A stretch of DNA of 64,000 bases, taken from positions 148,151 to 212,150 of the forward strand of contig DUAT01000171.1 in NCBI GenBank assembly GCA_012960755.1, given 5' to 3'. The translations under genes and the position numbers were made by a program. The notes beneath the pieces are model-generated. The model searched no databases. It saw only the letters and a program-made list of their open reading frames with translations, and was not told the origin of the DNA. Source of the stretch: Gammaproteobacteria bacterium (lineage in GTDB: Bacteria; Pseudomonadota; Gammaproteobacteria; Pseudomonadales; Azotimanducaceae_A). Shown in pieces: positions 51,751 through 59,228 of this stretch; positions within the stretch are counted from its first letter, which is position 1; every line of letters starts with the position of its first letter.

Positions 51751-53247
51751 CTATCCAGCAAATACGCAGCGATCTTGCGCCCAGGTTCTCAGGGATTCAA
51801 TTTTCTCGTACATCACTGTGGATAGAGGGTTTGTTTCTGTAATTGCGTTGAGCAACTCAACATCACTTAAGGGTCGATCATTAGCCGCTACTGAATACAG
51901 AGCGCTGACAACTGCCTGTTCTATCTCCGAGCCGGAATAACCATCGCTGTGATCTGACAGTGAAGCCAGGTTGAAATTTGCCGGGTTTTCTTTTCGCCGT
52001 TTCAGGTGAATGCTGAATATGTCTTGCCGAGTTTTGGTATCGGGAAGATCGACGAAAAAGATCTCATCAAGCCGGCCTTTACGCACGAGCTCCGGTGGCA
52101 ATTGGGAGATATCGTTAGATGTTGCGACAATGAACACCATACTCGTTCTTTCAGCCATCCAGGTTAACAATGTACCCAACAGCCGCTGGGAAATACCCTG
52201 GTCGCCCTGGCTTGTGGAAATGCCCTTTTCGATTTCGTCCAGCCAGAGTACGCAAGGTGACATCATGTCTGCGAGGTTTAAGCACTGTCTCAGGTTTCGC
52301 TCAGTCTCTCCATAGAACTTGTTGTAGAGAGATCCGAAATCAAGCCTGAGCAAAGGTAAACCCCACATGCCTGCCACCGCCTTTGCTGCCAGGCTCTTTC
52401 CACTGCCTTGGATACCTAGCAACATAATGCCTTTGGGTGGATCCAGGTTGGAGTTTGAGTTTGATTTTAATACGACATCTCTACGATCAACGAGCCATTT
52501 TTTCAGCTGGTGCAGACCACCGACTTCTGTAAATTGAGCTGTGTCATATTCGAAACTTAGCACGCCCTCCATATCCATCAGGGCAAACTTTGCCTCATTA
52601 ACGGCGGGTATATCGCTCTCCAGTATTGCACCATTGTCATAAATGACACCCCGGACGAGCTGCCGGGCTTCATGTAGTGGGACGCCTCTTAAATTCTGCA
52701 CCAGTTTCTTAAACGTCGCCGTATCACTTCGTACTGGCCTTCCTCCCTGGGCTTGTGACCATTTGCTGGCCTCTTCCCTGACAAGAGTCTCCAGTTGCTG
52801 CTCCGTTGGCATGGAGAGTTCGAACTTCACGGAATAGCGCTTGACTTCATTAGGGAGGGAAAATTCGTGACTGAGAAGAATCAGCGTATGTCCCAGATGA
52901 TGGTATCTCATGGCAATTTCCCGTAACAAGCGTACGTTAACGGGTTCTTCCTTAAGATAAGGATGAAAATCACATAACGCGTAGATACTGGGAGTTGAGT
53001 CAGCCTTGATGTGTTCCAGAAGTTCCTTGGGTTCGTTCAACCTGCTCTTGGTTCTGATATCCGATCCAAACCCCAACAGGCACAGTCCTTCGGTTACGGA
53101 CCAGGTGTATAAAGGTGTCGCGCGACTCACTGCCAACCGCGTGATCATTTCCAGCACCCGGGGCTCTTCGTACGATTCAATCACGAGAATTGGAATCTTG
53201 GATTCTAATAGCAATCCGATGTCTTTCAGGTCGGCGTTCAGTGGCAC
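51751..53247 (-). CDS. Ycf46-like AAA+ ATPase
   Basis: A 498-residue ATPase resembling Ycf46/CbbX-related AAA proteins of cyanobacteria and proteobacteria. The N-terminal 230 residues are a P-loop-lacking domain that begins DIGLLLESKIPILVIESYEE and holds SIYALCDFHPYL. The C-terminal AAA module has Walker A GIQGSGKS (278-285), Walker B VLWLDEIEKG (333-342), sensor 1 VATSND and arginine finger region PPELVRKGRLDEIFFVD. GTG 53247 is the start; AGGTAG precedes it. It lies 7 bp after the glycosylase gene. Function not established. Confidence 0.85.
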   Translation of the reverse strand: MPLNADLKDIGLLLESKIPILVIESYEEPRVLEMITRLAVSRATPLYTWSVTEGLCLLGFGSDIRTKSRLNEPKELLEHIKADSTPSIYALCDFHPYLKEEPVNVRLLREIAMRYHHLGHTLILLSHEFSLPNEVKRYSVKFELSMPTEQQLETLVREEASKWSQAQGGRPVRSDTATFKKLVQNLRGVPLHEARQLVRGVIYDNGAILESDIPAVNEAKFALMDMEGVLSFEYDTAQFTEVGGLHQLKKWLVDRRDVVLKSNSNSNLDPPKGIMLLGIQGSGKSLAAKAVAGMWGLPLLRLDFGSLYNKFYGETERNLRQCLNLADMMSPCVLWLDEIEKGISTSQGDQGISQRLLGTLLTWMAERTSMVFIVATSNDISQLPPELVRKGRLDEIFFVDLPDTKTRQDIFSIHLKRRKENPANFNLASLSDHSDGYSGSEIEQAVVSALYSVAANDRPLSDVELLNAITETNPLSTVMYEKIESLRTWAQDRCVFAG

Positions 53248-53254
53248 GATCTAC

Positions 53255-54163
53255 CTATGGTTTATTTTTGAGGGGAAGTTGATCTAAATCTTCCAGTGTC
53301 TTTGGCCAATCTTTTTTCAGCAAGCGAGAGAGTCCTCTGTCTGCAAGCAAGTTACCCTGATTCTGGCATACAGCGCAATAATTGCATTCGTTAGTCGCGT
53401 AACGGATGCGTTGAACCAGCTTGCCACAATCCGGGCAGGGCTGTTTGTATTTTCCATGGACTGCCATTTCATCGTGAAAGGCGGTGACCTTCATCGGAAA
53501 GTGACCACTACATTTTTTGCGCAAGATTTCGGTCCAGTCAGTAACCACAGATTGTGTGGCATCGAACAGGGATTGCCACTGTTCATCAGATAGGTACTTT
53601 ACCTGTCGCATTGGACTGATCCTGGCGCGATGTAATATTTCGTCAGAATAGGCATTACCAATCCCGGCGAGAAAACGTTGATCCGTCATGGAGCGCTTCA
53701 AGGTGTGGTTTTCCTTGCTCAACGCTGCTCTGAATTCTTCGAATGAAGATAGCATGACTTCAATGCCTCCGGCATTAAAGGAGTTGAGATCCTCCTCTCC
53801 GTTGACAAAATGCACCGATGCACGGTGTTTTTGACCCGCTTCTGTCAGGATTAGCGTACCGACGTCGAAATCAAATGCCATCAAACCGAATTTTCCAGGC
53901 ACCTTTGCTCCGGCTTTGTACCAGCGTAACCTTCCGGCGATCATAAGATGTACAACGATGAACAGCTTCTCCTCAAATTCCAGTACCATGCGTTTTCCGA
54001 TCCGCCTGCTTGCGAGCATTCGCTTGCCCCTGAAATTATCGACATGGGGCTCGACTGTTCGGAGAATAAAAGGGTTCGTGATTCTAACCCCGGTCATGGT
54101 TTGACCAATCAATCGTTGATCCAGTGCATCCAGGTAGATTGTCAGATCAGGTAGTTCAGGCAT
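53255..54163 (-). CDS. Fpg/Nei family DNA glycosylase
   Basis: A 302-residue base-excision repair enzyme. It starts MPELPDLTIY, where the family needs P2 and E3, both present; K57 (GKRMVLEF) matches the conserved minor-groove lysine. The helix-two-turn-helix is FLAGIGNAYSDEILHRARISP (164-184). The C-terminal zinc finger has C243-x2-C246 and C263-x2-C266. It would remove oxidised purines or pyrimidines and nick the strand. It stands 3 bp after the Rieske-type gene, in a leftward run with an ATPase and an MTH1-like Nudix. Confidence 0.88.
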   Translation of the reverse strand: MPELPDLTIYLDALDQRLIGQTMTGVRITNPFILRTVEPHVDNFRGKRMLASRRIGKRMVLEFEEKLFIVVHLMIAGRLRWYKAGAKVPGKFGLMAFDFDVGTLILTEAGQKHRASVHFVNGEEDLNSFNAGGIEVMLSSFEEFRAALSKENHTLKRSMTDQRFLAGIGNAYSDEILHRARISPMRQVKYLSDEQWQSLFDATQSVVTDWTEILRKKCSGHFPMKVTAFHDEMAVHGKYKQPCPDCGKLVQRIRYATNECNYCAVCQNQGNLLADRGLSRLLKKDWPKTLEDLDQLPLKNKP

Positions 54164-54166
54164 GAT

Positions 54167-54976
54167 CTACATTTTGAGAATGATGGTCTGGCTGTCGGGA
54201 TCTGTATGTAAACTCGGAGGTGACGGCAGGCGACATTGCGCATGGTAGGGATGGACACAATCCCCCGAGATAACATCAAATGTGTAACCATGCCATGGAC
54301 AAGTCACCCTGTCGTTGTCAAGATCTGCAGTCAGGGGACCCAATGAATGAGGGCATACTGCGGCATGAACAACCATCTTCTGCTGCTGTTCCCGGATCAA
54401 CCAGTCTCTATGCCCCAGTTTTACCGTTAGAGGCAGTCGGTCACGCAGCGCCAGTAGTGAGCCGAGTTCAACCTGGTTCGGGCCAGCTTCACGGTGCGTT
54501 AACTGATGTTGTCTCTCCTGCATCATTGATTCGTCCTCGTCCCAGAGTTGGGTATAGAGCTTCAGGTAGATTTGCCCCAGTTTACCCTTTGATTCGGGAG
54601 CAAGGTCAGGTACCGAGAATGAAACTTCAATATCTGTTTCGTCATCTTCGGGTATCAATCGTGTCCAGATTTCAGAAATTTGCTGCCCTTGCTTATAGGA
54701 GCGGGCAACATACTGGGAGTTTGGCTTATCGACGCAGAGTTCAATATGGCCGGATTTGTCGGCTGAGGACCATGTTCTCCAACCCCAGCTGCCACATTCA
54801 TCGATCCCCACATAATCAAAGCTGGAATTGTGTAGCCAGGGGAGATGCTCCCAGTCGAGCACGTTTTCCCAGACACGATCCAGGTTTGCGTGTATACGTC
54901 GACGGTAAGTGGCCACTTCAGTCAGTGCTGCATCGTTCGGGTTAAACTTGAGCGCGTTGGATTGTAACGCTGGCAT
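54167..54976 (-). CDS. START/SRPBCC-Rieske protein (reversed oxygenase order)
   Basis: A 269-residue protein. Residues about 20-150 look like a START/SRPBCC hydrophobic pocket (YRRRIHANLDRVWENVLDWEHLPWLHN). Residues about 170-265 are a Rieske domain with C208-x-H210 and C226-x2-H229 for a [2Fe-2S] cluster (CPHSLGPL; CPWHGYTFD). In ring-hydroxylating oxygenases the Rieske domain comes first, so the order here is reversed, and no mononuclear iron site (2-His-1-carboxylate) can be placed with confidence. It is between the FBP-type gene and the glycosylase, leftward. An electron-transfer or lipid-linked role is possible. Confidence 0.75.
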   Translation of the reverse strand: MPALQSNALKFNPNDAALTEVATYRRRIHANLDRVWENVLDWEHLPWLHNSSFDYVGIDECGSWGWRTWSSADKSGHIELCVDKPNSQYVARSYKQGQQISEIWTRLIPEDDETDIEVSFSVPDLAPESKGKLGQIYLKLYTQLWDEDESMMQERQHQLTHREAGPNQVELGSLLALRDRLPLTVKLGHRDWLIREQQQKMVVHAAVCPHSLGPLTADLDNDRVTCPWHGYTFDVISGDCVHPYHAQCRLPSPPSLHTDPDSQTIILKM

Positions 54977-55025
54977 ATTTCAGATCTCTCCGATGGATAT
55001 CGGCAGATTGTAGCATCCAGGCAAG

Positions 55026-55511
55026 CTAAACCTGATACAAGGCATTTGATCGGTACAACCAGCGATAGATCGAATTTTGTAATCTTTGTATCTTGTGATC
55101 CAGGTGGATCGACTCGGTCATGTAGCTGGGAGGGTCCGAGGCCAGATTACGAATTCGCAGGCTGCAATCCAGGTTGCGGCATATCAGATTACCGATGGTC
55201 CTGCGCTCGTCTGATCCTTTTACCACGACACTGAACATCGCCGTGCCGTTGGCCTTGTGAACATGATTACACCAGCTGCACATCTCTAATCGCGGTTTAC
55301 TTGACTCTGATGCAGCGCGACGTAACAAAATGCCTCTAAACTCGTCACTACTGGCAAGTGGCATGACAACGTAACCCCTCTGGCCGTCAGGATGTACCCA
55401 ACCAAAGTAGTCGAGGACACCCCAGTCAACATTGCTAAGACCGGGGATAAGGGGTTTCTGTCTTTCGCTGCGGAACAGATCCTGTATTTGTGCTCGTGTC
55501 AGCGGTTCCAT
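55026..55511 (-). CDS. FBP-domain zinc protein (EF-G-binding C-terminal type)
   Basis: A 161-residue protein fitting the FBP/FusB-like C-terminal treble-clef family: VDWGVLDYFGWVHPDGQRGYVVMP, then CSWCNHVHKANGTAMFS with a C-x2-C, and CRNLDCSLRIRN supplying the other zinc ligands. In Gram-positives the relative FusB binds EF-G. ATG 55511 (AGAGAA upstream) is used; a longer start at 55541 would fall inside a dispersed repeat. It heads the leftward five-gene run 55.5-51.2 kb. Confidence 0.8.
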   Translation of the reverse strand: MEPLTRAQIQDLFRSERQKPLIPGLSNVDWGVLDYFGWVHPDGQRGYVVMPLASSDEFRGILLRRAASESSKPRLEMCSWCNHVHKANGTAMFSVVVKGSDERRTIGNLICRNLDCSLRIRNLASDPPSYMTESIHLDHKIQRLQNSIYRWLYRSNALYQV

Positions 55512-55535
55512 GATTTTCTCTGCAATTTGCATGAA

Positions 55536-55559
55536 TGCCATCTATACAGGGCACTACAC
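55536..55559 (+). repeat. 24-bp dispersed repeat, copy 2
   Basis: Matches 38256-38279 at 22 of 24 positions. It lies immediately upstream of the FBP gene and 217 bp before rpoH. See the paired entry. Confidence 0.7.
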
Positions 55560-55699
55560 TAGCATTGTGTCAACACGGGTTGTCAAATATTCCGGTGCCG
55601 GTTGTCTGTCAACAAATTACTATAAGTATATCAATAACTTGCAGAGTGTAAAAAAATACTCAGTTACGCCTTGAAAAGGCTCCGATTGCCCACAAATAT

Positions 55700-55727
55700 G
55701 GAACTTAAGTAGGATTTTGTTGCCCAA
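55700..55727 (+). promoter_or_regulatory. Sigma-E (RpoE/AlgU)-like promoter of rpoH
   Basis: GGAACTT at 55700-55706 matches the sigma-E -35 exactly; after 16 bp, CCCAA (55723-55727) is close to the -10 (TCCAA/TCTGA). A start near 55735 would give a leader of about 40 bases to the rpoH ATG. Sigma-E control of rpoH is known in Escherichia coli, so the assignment is reasonable. Confidence 0.7.
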
Positions 55728-55775
55728 ACAGGTGTATGAAATAACAGATCCAGGGAAGTTCAGGAGTTTAAATAG

Positions 55776-56651
55776 ATGACCGCGACGACCATCAGTATGC
55801 CAACCCTAATGCCCGTGTTAAGCACAGCCAGCTTGACCGGATATCTGGATTCCGTACAGCAAATTCCCGTGTTAAGCCGTGACGAAGAGGTGGACTTGTT
55901 TAAGAAATTCCAGGAATTCAATGATCTGGATGCTGCCAGGGTAATTGTCCTCTCCCATTTAAGATATGTGGCGTACATCGCACGCAGTTACGCCGGATAT
56001 GGGCTGCCCCTTGAGGATATTGTGCAACAGGGCAATGTCGGACTGATGAAATCAGTTAAGAAGTTCAGCCTTGATCATGAGGTTCGACTGGTTACGTTTG
56101 CAGTACACTGGATTAAAGCGGAGATTCACGAATACATACTGAAGAACTGGAAGATTGTGAAGGTTGCCACTACCAAGGCGCAACGCAAACTGTTCTTCAA
56201 TTTACGAAAAGCCAAAGCCCGGCTCGGATGGTTTAACGCCGAAGAGGTCGAGCAGGTAGCCAATGATTTGAAGGTTAAACCCGAAGAAGTGCGTGAAATG
56301 GAGTCTCGTCTGGGTAACTTTGATGAGAGCTATGATAATTCGGCCGATGACATGGACGGGGAGCCGATGGCCGGACCAGCAACCTATTTAACCCACGGTA
56401 TTGAAGAAGATCCGGGTTGTGTCGCTGCCGATGCAGAAATTGCAGATATTCGAACCGCCGGAATCAGCAGGGCGTTGCGCATGTTGGATCATCGCTCACG
56501 CGATATCGTTGAGAGTCGCTGGTTGTCTAATCAGAAAGCCGGTCTGAAGGAACTCAGCGAAAAATGGGGCGTATCGATGGAACGGATTCGCCAGATCGAG
56601 AAAGCGTCCTTTAAAAAGATGCAGGACCAATTGGAGTTTTCACAGGTTTGA
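55776..56651 (+). CDS. rpoH: Heat-shock sigma factor RpoH (sigma-32)
   Basis: A 291-residue group 3 sigma factor that directs RNA polymerase to heat-shock promoters. The RpoH box QRKLFFNLR (136-144) is diagnostic. Region 2 (SHLRYVAYIARSYAGYGLPLEDIVQQGNVGLMKSVKKF) and region 4 (RSRDIVESRWL...GLKELSEKWGVSMERIRQIEKASFKKM) are complete. ATG 55776 follows AGGAGTTTAAATAG. No ftsEX is adjacent, the usual gammaproteobacterial neighbour. A terminator follows 35 bp after the stop. A sigma-E-like promoter lies 40-75 bp upstream. Confidence 0.95.
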   Translation: MTATTISMPTLMPVLSTASLTGYLDSVQQIPVLSRDEEVDLFKKFQEFNDLDAARVIVLSHLRYVAYIARSYAGYGLPLEDIVQQGNVGLMKSVKKFSLDHEVRLVTFAVHWIKAEIHEYILKNWKIVKVATTKAQRKLFFNLRKAKARLGWFNAEEVEQVANDLKVKPEEVREMESRLGNFDESYDNSADDMDGEPMAGPATYLTHGIEEDPGCVAADAEIADIRTAGISRALRMLDHRSRDIVESRWLSNQKAGLKELSEKWGVSMERIRQIEKASFKKMQDQLEFSQV

Positions 56652-56685
56652 CTGCTTTTATCCCCTAAATAGCAGTAGTATTGAA

Positions 56686-56711
56686 GGCGGTGTTGATCAC
56701 CGCTTTTTTTT
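56686..56711 (+). terminator. Rho-independent terminator of rpoH
   Basis: GCGGTG (56687-56692), TTGAT loop, CACCGC (56698-56703), then eight T. It lies between rpoH and the DUF169 gene. Confidence 0.9.
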
Positions 56712-56738
56712 GTCCTGAAATTACCTAATGGGGTTGCC

Positions 56739-57521
56739 ATGTCTGTTATTGCCACTGATGAAACCACGTTCGATTTTCCCGCTATTGTTGCCGATCTCAA
56801 CAAACTACTTCGATTAAGAGCGACGCCTATTGGTCTGAAAATGTTCAAGACTCGCCAGGAGATGGAAACCATTCCCAGAATTCGAAGACCCAAGGACATT
56901 CATACCACTGACCAGATCATTGGCCAGGCCTGTCGCAATGGTTGGACTGTGGGTATAACCATGGATGATCTGGTGGGTGCTCAATGCGGAACTGTCATCG
57001 GGCTACATCCGAGAAGTGAGAACTGGCTATCAGGTGATCGAATGAACGGTGTCTGGTATGGGTCGGCTGAAGATGCCGCGGCCCATCAGGCGGCGATGGA
57101 TGTTCCCGAATACGGTCAGCATGAGGCCATGGCGGTCAGTCCCCTGGCATCGGGAAGACTTGACCCACCCGATATATGCCTGATCTATGCAACCCCGGCG
57201 CAAATGATTTTGTTCATCAACGGGTTGCAATGGGTGGGATACAAGAAACTGGACTTTACTTGTGTCGGTGAATCAGCCTGCGCAGATTCCTGGGGCAGAG
57301 CGCTAAAAACAGGTGAGCCCAGCCTGTCGATTCCCTGTTTTGCAGAACGCCGTTACGGTGGTGTTATGGATGACGAATTGTTGATGGCTTTACCGCCGAA
57401 ATACCTGCCAAAAATTGTTGCGGGCCTCGAAGCGCTCTCCAGGAACGGCCTGCGGTACCCAATTGCACCCTATGGCGTTAATAATGATGTCAGGGCAGGT
57501 ATGGGTGTGAGTTACTCCTAA
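56739..57521 (+). CDS. DUF169 domain protein
   Basis: A 260-residue protein of the DUF169 (ArCR) family: LNKLLRLRATPIGLKMF near the start, QACRNGWTVGITMDDLVGAQCGTVIGL and FTCVGESACADSWGRALKTGEPSLSIPCFAERRYGG, cysteine-rich with at least six cysteines in conserved places. The family is uncharacterised; some members sit with metal or cofactor genes. ATG 56739 follows the rpoH terminator, so it has its own promoter. It converges on the Nudix gene. Confidence 0.82.
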   Translation: MSVIATDETTFDFPAIVADLNKLLRLRATPIGLKMFKTRQEMETIPRIRRPKDIHTTDQIIGQACRNGWTVGITMDDLVGAQCGTVIGLHPRSENWLSGDRMNGVWYGSAEDAAAHQAAMDVPEYGQHEAMAVSPLASGRLDPPDICLIYATPAQMILFINGLQWVGYKKLDFTCVGESACADSWGRALKTGEPSLSIPCFAERRYGGVMDDELLMALPPKYLPKIVAGLEALSRNGLRYPIAPYGVNNDVRAGMGVSYS

Positions 57522-57536
57522 AGAGTCCTCAGCCTC

Positions 57537-58160
57537 CTAGTCAAATACGGTGGCAAGATTCGGAGTGTCCAGATAATCGTATGCCAGACGAATGTGTTTT
57601 TCTATCACCCGACCTTTTGACAAGGGAGGCAGCTTTGAAAGTTCGAAGTAGCCTGTAGCCTGTGTTTCTGCACCAGGTTCAGGTTCAGAATCATCTAATG
57701 GTTCACAGATAAAAAACAGCTTATAGAAGTCGCGCGCGTCCTGTTGATACTCATGTCGGGATTTATGAAAAACACCAAAGAGCTTTACCGCTTTTACCGC
57801 TATGTTGGCTTCCTCCAGGACTTCTTTTTCGATATTTTCTGCAGGACTGGCACCGACATCCGCATATCCCCCAGGCAAGGTCCATAGGCCATCCAGCTTC
57901 TCCTGTACCAGAAGAATCCGCTGATTTCTGAAGATGGCACCGCGCACATCGACTCTTGGTGTGGCATAACCTTCCCCTGCGTCAGGAACGAGGCCGGCAA
58001 TCTGTTGCATGGGTACGTTGCCCAGGCTTGCTAACATACCGTTGGCAATTTTGAATATTTCATCATATCGTTCCTTATCAAAGTCGCTGGCACCAAAAAA
58101 CTGGCCAGTTGATGAAATTGCCTGTAAACGTTTTGCCCAACTCAACCAGCGGTCTTCCAT
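57537..58160 (-). CDS. Nudix hydrolase with N-terminal Nudix-associated domain
   Basis: A 207-residue Nudix protein of the type with an N-terminal domain (residues 1-65: DRWLSWAKRLQAISSTGQFFG and YDEIFKIANGML). The Nudix box reads GGYADVGASPAENIEKEVLEEANI: the terminal EE is kept, but the first box glutamate is alanine and REV is KEV. Similar proteins hydrolyse ADP-ribose or other nucleoside diphosphates. Starts at ATG 58160, divergent from the repeat-bearing GNAT gene. Confidence 0.85.
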   Translation of the reverse strand: MEDRWLSWAKRLQAISSTGQFFGASDFDKERYDEIFKIANGMLASLGNVPMQQIAGLVPDAGEGYATPRVDVRGAIFRNQRILLVQEKLDGLWTLPGGYADVGASPAENIEKEVLEEANIAVKAVKLFGVFHKSRHEYQQDARDFYKLFFICEPLDDSEPEPGAETQATGYFELSKLPPLSKGRVIEKHIRLAYDYLDTPNLATVFD

Positions 58161-58244
58161 AAGTCTGTCACGGTGGTGTAAAAAGGCAGATTATAGTCAC
58201 AATCGAGGTAACTGGCTTGCCGGTAAACAGACAAGGCATCACTA

Positions 58245-58300
58245 TGTTAATAAGAAAGTGTTAATAAGAAAGTGTTAATAAGAAAGTGTTGATAAGAAGA
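58245..58300 (+). repeat. Four tandem 14-bp repeats across a translation start
   Basis: TGTTAATAAGAAAG is present three times without gaps (58245-58258, 58259-58272, 58273-58286) and a fourth, slightly altered copy (TGTTGATAAGAAGA) ends at 58300. The last copy supplies codons 1-5 of the GNAT gene (MLIRR), while the first copy sits behind an ATG (58244) that reads MLIRKC and stops. The arrangement looks like an expansion of the original start region. Confidence 0.88.
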
Positions 58301-58816
58301 TTAACTTCAGCGGACCTTGAAGATTATCGAGGCATCCGCCTGGAGGCATTGCGGGTCTCTCCACAGGCATTCGGATCTGACTATGAGGAGAGCAAGGCAC
58401 GTTCATTGAAACAGTTAGGGCATTTTATCGTCGACGATATTGATCATTTTATGCTCGGCGCGTTTGACGATCAGCAGTTAACTGGAATAGTCAGCTTAAG
58501 ACGCCTGGGTGGGATCAAGATGCGACATAAGGCGGAGATAAATCAGATGTACGTAACCCCAGGCTACAGGGGTAAAGGAGTTTCGCGTCAACTGATGACT
58601 GTCCTCATTCGCATGGCTCGCGAGGTGCCGGAATTAGTGGGTCTCAAACTCTCTGTTGTAAGTACAAGTGTCGAAGCTTCATCCTTGTACAAATCACTCG
58701 GCTTTACCCGCTATGGAATTGAAAAACGGGCTTTAAAGATTGGCGAAAACTATTTTGACGAGGCTCTACTGGAGCTGGATTTGGAACTGGACAATTTAAA
58801 GAGGAGTTATACATGA
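58286..58816 (+). CDS. GNAT-family N-acetyltransferase
   Basis: A 176-residue acetyltransferase. The frame begins MLIRRLTSADLEDYRGIRLEALRVSP; GTG 58286 or TTG 58289 must act as start because the only ATG (58244) is cut off by a stop in the tandem repeat. Acetyl-CoA site QMYVTPGYRGKGVSRQLMTVLI (R-x-x-G-x-G/A) and ASSLYKSLGFTRYGIE (motif B) are typical. The last four bases overlap the ABM gene start (ATGA). Substrate unknown. Confidence 0.82.
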   Translation: MLIRRLTSADLEDYRGIRLEALRVSPQAFGSDYEESKARSLKQLGHFIVDDIDHFMLGAFDDQQLTGIVSLRRLGGIKMRHKAEINQMYVTPGYRGKGVSRQLMTVLIRMAREVPELVGLKLSVVSTSVEASSLYKSLGFTRYGIEKRALKIGENYFDEALLELDLELDNLKRSYT

Positions 58817-59211
58817 CTACTATCCTGGCTCATATAGAAATCAAACCCGGCAAGGAGGAGAAATTCGAGGCTATTATGCAAGATATGGTTGCGCGAACGT
58901 TTGCCGAAGAATCCGGAGTGTTGCGATATGAGTATTTCAAAGGCCAGAAGGAAAACTTCTACTACTGTCTGCTCGCATTCAAAGACAAATGGTCATTTTT
59001 CAGGCATCAAAACTCGGATCATCATGAAGGTCATGATTTTGGAGATGTGCTGCTGAGTATAAAACTGGAGTATCTCGATCCCGTTGAGGGTGCGTCGCCG
59101 CTACCACACACCGAAGACCCACCATTAACCGAGGAAATGGATGAGGGCATGAAGAAGGCGCAAGCGCTCTACCCGACGACAATTGCCAGTTGGTGGCCAG
59201 GCCGAAAATAG
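58813..59211 (+). CDS. Antibiotic-biosynthesis-monooxygenase (ABM) domain protein
   Basis: A 132-residue dimeric ferredoxin-like ABM protein: TTILAHIEIKPGKEEKFEAIMQDM, then GVLRYEYFKGQKENFYYCLLAFKDKWSFFRHQNSDHH. Histidines in the last block (HQNSDHHEGHDFG) are where quinol-monooxygenase-like members bind substrate. The C-terminal 40 residues are an extension. ATG 58813 overlaps the GNAT stop, so both are made together. Function in quinol or haem chemistry is only a family guess. Confidence 0.82.
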   Translation: MTTILAHIEIKPGKEEKFEAIMQDMVARTFAEESGVLRYEYFKGQKENFYYCLLAFKDKWSFFRHQNSDHHEGHDFGDVLLSIKLEYLDPVEGASPLPHTEDPPLTEEMDEGMKKAQALYPTTIASWWPGRK

Positions 59212-59228
59212 GAAGACAGACACAGCAG

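Noticed and set aside
54280..54945. A 221-codon rightward frame
   Set aside because: Antisense to the START-Rieske gene, which has clear metal motifs on the other strand.
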